A stretch of DNA of 64,000 nucleotides, taken from NCBI RefSeq assembly GCF_022750545.1, contig NZ_PUIC01000008.1, positions 62,001-126,000 of the forward strand, read 5' to 3'. Positions 61,258 through 64,000 of the stretch are shown here, one piece after another. The notes under the pieces were generated by a model. It searched no databases. It worked only from the letters and a program-made list of their open reading frames with translations, and was not told the DNA's origin. This DNA comes from Caulobacter sp. CCUG 60055. GTDB taxonomy: Bacteria > Pseudomonadota > Alphaproteobacteria > Caulobacterales > Caulobacteraceae. The position numbers and the translations under genes were made by a program. Numbering within the stretch: position 1 is the first letter of the stretch; the number at the start of each line of letters is the position of its first letter.

Positions 61258-64000
61258 TTAGAAAGTCTTGGTCACCGCGACGCCGTAGGTGCGCGGATCG
61301 GTATAGAAGGCGTTGCGGAACAGGCCGGACGAGTCGTCGGTCAGATAGGTGTCGGTGATCACCGTCTCGTTGGTCAGGTTCTTGCCGTACAGCTCGAACG
61401 TCCAGCCGTTGCCAGGATTGGCGATGGTCAGGGTGGCGTTGAGGTTGGTCCAGCTGTCCAGCCGGTCGGCCGCAGTATTGTAGATCCGGGCGTACGACTT
61501 GTCCTGCCAGTAGAAGTCGCTGCGCAGGACCATGTTCCAGCCCTGGGGCAGGTCCCAGGTGTACTGGCCGCCGATCGAGGTGGTCCAGTGCGGCGAGTTG
61601 GGCAGTTCGTTGCCCTTCAGGTTCATCTCGACGCCGTCCGAAACCAGGCCGCCGAAGGCGTTGGTGCCCACCGCCACTGCGCCGGGCGCCAGCAGCGTTC
61701 CGGCCCCGGCCGCGCTGACCGGGGTGCAGGCCCCCAGCAGGTTGAAGGGGTTGGTGGCGTTGGCGATGCCCAGGGCCGTCTGGGCGGCGGTCATGGTGAC
61801 CACGCAGTTGGAGGCCTCGCTCGACTTCATCACCACCAGGTTGGGGTTGCCGCCCGTGCGGTTGAAGGTGTCGACCGAGGCGCCGTTGCTGATCTCGGTG
61901 TGCAGATAGCCGATGTTGGCGTTCAGGCGTAGGTTGCGGATCGGCGACCACACGGTTTCAAACTCCACACCGTAGATCTTGGCGTCGATGTTCTCGTTGA
62001 CCGAGGTGCGGTTGACGATCTTGGAGACCTGATAGCCGTTGTAGTCGTAGTAGAAGCCCGTGAGGTTCAGCAGCAGCGAGCCGTTCATCAGGGTGTTCTT
62101 GGTGCCGAGCTCGTAGGCGTTGACGAACTCCGGCGCGAACGAGGCTGGCGGACAGCCGACGCCGAGGCTGCAGGCCGGGTTCAGGCCGCCGGCCTTGTAG
62201 CCGCGCGAGAAGAACGCATAGATGAGCGTGTCGTTGGTGAAGCTCAGATGCGGCTTCCAGTCGAAGCCGAAGCGGCCGGTGGTCTCGCGGAAGCGGACCT
62301 GGTTGATCGGCAGCTGACCGGCGGGCGGGCCGGCCGAGCCGCTGCCGGGCAGGCCGAGGGCCACCGCCAGGTTCTGCTGCAGTTTGTTGTCGTCGGTGTA
62401 GCGCAGGCCGATGGTCCATTTGAAGTCCGGCGTCATCTGATAATAGACCTCGCCGAAGGCCGCGCGGGACTTCAGGTGATAGGCGCCGGTGTTGTCGTAA
62501 TAGTTATGCCCCTGGCCGGTCGGCGTCTGGTTGGGGTCGATATAGATGCAGTTGGCGTTGCCGGCGGGGCAGGGATAGGGCACCGCTCCGCCTGTCGCCG
62601 CCGAAGTCAGGTAGTTTTTCAGAGAATAGTACGCGCCCGCGGTGTTGAACATCACGAAGTAGTCTTGCGGGTTGGACTTGAAGTCCAGATAGATGCCGCC
62701 GATGTTGAAATTGATCGGCCCGTCGAAATTGGACTGAAGGCGAAGCTCCTGGGTCCATTGCTTGGACTTGGCCGACGAGATGTCCGAGGTGCGGAAGAGG
62801 TTCGAGGCGCCGTTCTGCGGGTCGTTGACCACGCCTCCAGGGAACAGGCTGCCGTACAGCGCCGCATAGCCCGGAACCGCCGCGAAGGCGTTGACCGGAT
62901 TGGGCGTGGTGTTGAACGGCGTGTTGGGGATGTAGCGGGTGTAGTCCTGCCGGGTGAACAGGTCGTAGCTGGTGTACGAGGTCAGCGACGTGAACTTGAG
63001 CTGATCGGTCAGGTCCCAATCGATGTTGAATTCGACGATGTCGGTGTTGGTCCGGTAGATCGGATCGAACGACGACTGGATGTTGCGGATGTTGGGGTCC
63101 TGCATCTGGCCGGCGAAGGCGTCGCCGGTCTGCAGCCCGGTCAGGGCGGCGTAGAGGCCGCCGAGCGTCGCCTGCGAATTGATGGTGCCCAGCACGCCGG
63201 GCGAATTCACTGGCGTCGCCTGACAGCCTTGGCTGAAGAAGCCGCGCTCCACCTGCGCCACCAGCGGATTGGCCGAATAGGGCGCGCCGCCGACATTGGC
63301 GGGGCCTGGGTCCTTGGTGCAGAGCTGCTTGCCGATCCGCGAGCGGTTATCGTCCTCGTGGAAGGTGTCGTACATCAAGGTGGCGCGGAAACTGTCGGTC
63401 GGCGCGAACTTCAAGGTGGCGCGCCAGGCGTAGAGGTCGCGGTCGTCGGCGTCGTTGCCGGTGGCGATGTTCTTGCCGAAGCCGTCGCGCTTCAGATAGG
63501 TGCCGGCCACCCGCAGGTCGAGCTTGTCGCCATAGATCGGCACGTTGATCATGCCGCGGACCTTGATGGAATTGTAGTTGCCGTACTCGGCGCGGAGGTT
63601 GGCGCCGAAGTCGTCCGTCGGCTTGGCGGTGATGACGTTGACCACGCCGCCGGTGGCGTTGCGGCCGTAGAGCGTGCCCTGCGGTCCGCGCAGCACTTCC
63701 ACCCGCTCGACGTCATAGAAATCGGATTCGAACAGGTTGTTCGAGGTCAGGGGCGCGTTGTTCAGGTGCACGCCCACGCCGGAATCGCCCGACGCCGCCA
63801 CCAGCTTGGCCCCGACGCCGCGAATCTGGAAGTTGTAGCCGGTGAAGTTGCCCTTGGAGAAGTTGACGTTGGGGATCGAGGTGACGAGGTTGGGGCCGCC
63901 GTCGATCTTCTGCTTCTGCAGCATGTCCTGCGAGAAGGCCGAGACGGCGATCGGCACGTCCTGCAGCGCCTCCTCCTTCTTCTGGGCGGTGACGACCAGT
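61258..64000 (-). CDS. TonB-dependent receptor, 5' end outside window
   Basis: A large TonB-dependent receptor of which more than 910 residues are visible; the signal peptide lies beyond base 64000. The visible N-terminus LVVTAQKKEEALQDVPIAVSAF is the TonB-box/plug entry typical of Caulobacter-Sphingomonas receptors. Plug landmark: VEVLRGPQGTLYGRNATGGVVNVI. The beta-barrel ends in RTYGVAVTKTF, a standard C-terminal outer-membrane signal. The ligand is unknown; this type commonly handles plant-derived or aromatic compounds and sugars. A terminator follows. Confidence 0.94.
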   Translation of the reverse strand, partial: LVVTAQKKEEALQDVPIAVSAFSQDMLQKQKIDGGPNLVTSIPNVNFSKGNFTGYNFQIRGVGAKLVAASGDSGVGVHLNNAPLTSNNLFESDFYDVERVEVLRGPQGTLYGRNATGGVVNVITAKPTDDFGANLRAEYGNYNSIKVRGMINVPIYGDKLDLRVAGTYLKRDGFGKNIATGNDADDRDLYAWRATLKFAPTDSFRATLMYDTFHEDDNRSRIGKQLCTKDPGPANVGGAPYSANPLVAQVERGFFSQGCQATPVNSPGVLGTINSQATLGGLYAALTGLQTGDAFAGQMQDPNIRNIQSSFDPIYRTNTDIVEFNIDWDLTDQLKFTSLTSYTSYDLFTRQDYTRYIPNTPFNTTPNPVNAFAAVPGYAALYGSLFPGGVVNDPQNGASNLFRTSDISSAKSKQWTQELRLQSNFDGPINFNIGGIYLDFKSNPQDYFVMFNTAGAYYSLKNYLTSAATGGAVPYPCPAGNANCIYIDPNQTPTGQGHNYYDNTGAYHLKSRAAFGEVYYQMTPDFKWTIGLRYTDDNKLQQNLAVALGLPGSGSAGPPAGQLPINQVRFRETTGRFGFDWKPHLSFTNDTLIYAFFSRGYKAGGLNPACSLGVGCPPASFAPEFVNAYELGTKNTLMNGSLLLNLTGFYYDYNGYQVSKIVNRTSVNENIDAKIYGVEFETVWSPIRNLRLNANIGYLHTEISNGASVDTFNRTGGNPNLVVMKSSEASNCVVTMTAAQTALGIANATNPFNLLGACTPVSAAGAGTLLAPGAVAVGTNAFGGLVSDGVEMNLKGNELPNSPHWTTSIGGQYTWDLPQGWNMVLRSDFYWQDKSYARIYNTAADRLDSWTNLNATLTIANPGNGWTFELYGKNLTNETVITDTYLTDDSSGLFRNAFYTDPRTYGVAVTKTF

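Overview
The window is about 70% GC throughout, densely coded on both strands, and free of insertion sequences, prophage genes or CRISPR arrays. Gene content and order point to an alphaproteobacterium of the Caulobacterales, probably Caulobacteraceae (Caulobacter or Phenylobacterium). The main evidence is an aa3 oxidase cluster ordered ctaC-ctaD-ctaB-small CoxF-like gene-ctaG-ctaE-DUF983-SURF1-thrC-M16 peptidase, plus TonB-dependent receptors, a NodT-type efflux lipoprotein, DUF4170 beside an inositol-monophosphatase gene, and frequent ATGA/TGATG overlaps. This placement is an inference; there is no rRNA gene in the window to test it.

Layout. 1-3.7 kb: an MsbA-type ABC exporter cut by the window edge, a divergent cysteine phosphatase, a TIGR02466-type oxygenase and an unknown gene behind a Fur-like box. 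3.7-7.7 kb (minus): ogt, an NTF2-like gene, a MAPEG gene, pmbA, an inositol-monophosphatase gene and DUF4170, ending in a strong terminator. 7.8-9.3 kb (plus): an Ada-AlkA fusion that shares a striking inverted repeat with divergent ogt. 9.3-14 kb (minus): gamma-glutamyltransferase, a YjbR-type protein, an esterase and ubiD. 14.1-18.8 kb: an NAD-binding protein and a minus-strand run ubiA-desaturase-methyltransferase-YafK-like-VOC. 18.8-22.8 kb: catalase behind a near-perfect OxyR-type operator, a DUF454-like protein and a second ABC exporter. 22.9-26.4 kb: a small unknown protein and two tandem S10 peptidases showing a gene-conversion tract. 26.4-31.5 kb: ycaQ, ppk2, an ABM protein with a CTG start, rsmE, gshA and DUF427. 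31.7-37.2 kb: a POT transporter, a TonB receptor and tldD.

37.6-48 kb is one long plus-strand run: cytochrome aa3 oxidase subunits and their assembly factors (heme O synthase, CtaG copper chaperone, SURF1), then thrC, an M16 peptidase and an L2HG-oxidase-like flavoprotein. 48-54 kb (minus): glycosyltransferase-asnB-PQQ-type dehydrogenase-secreted protein, and a separate two-gene module of a zincin-like HEFAH protein and a secreted partner. 54.2 kb: tRNA-Met with a clear sigma70-type promoter. 54.4-59.6 kb: an EmrA-EmrB-OMF tripartite efflux operon with a divergent LysR regulator. 59.6-64 kb: a CBS-like hybrid histidine kinase interrupted by a one-base frameshift, and a large TonB receptor running off the right edge.

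Functional themes are respiratory-chain and quinone biogenesis (cta genes, ubiA, ubiD), oxidative and alkylation stress (catalase, gshA, ogt, Ada-AlkA, YcaQ), envelope transport, and TldD/PmbA proteolysis. No complete new defence or mobile system was found. The best leads are the ogt/Ada-AlkA operator pair, the zincin/secreted-protein module, the S10 gene-conversion tract and the broken hybrid kinase.
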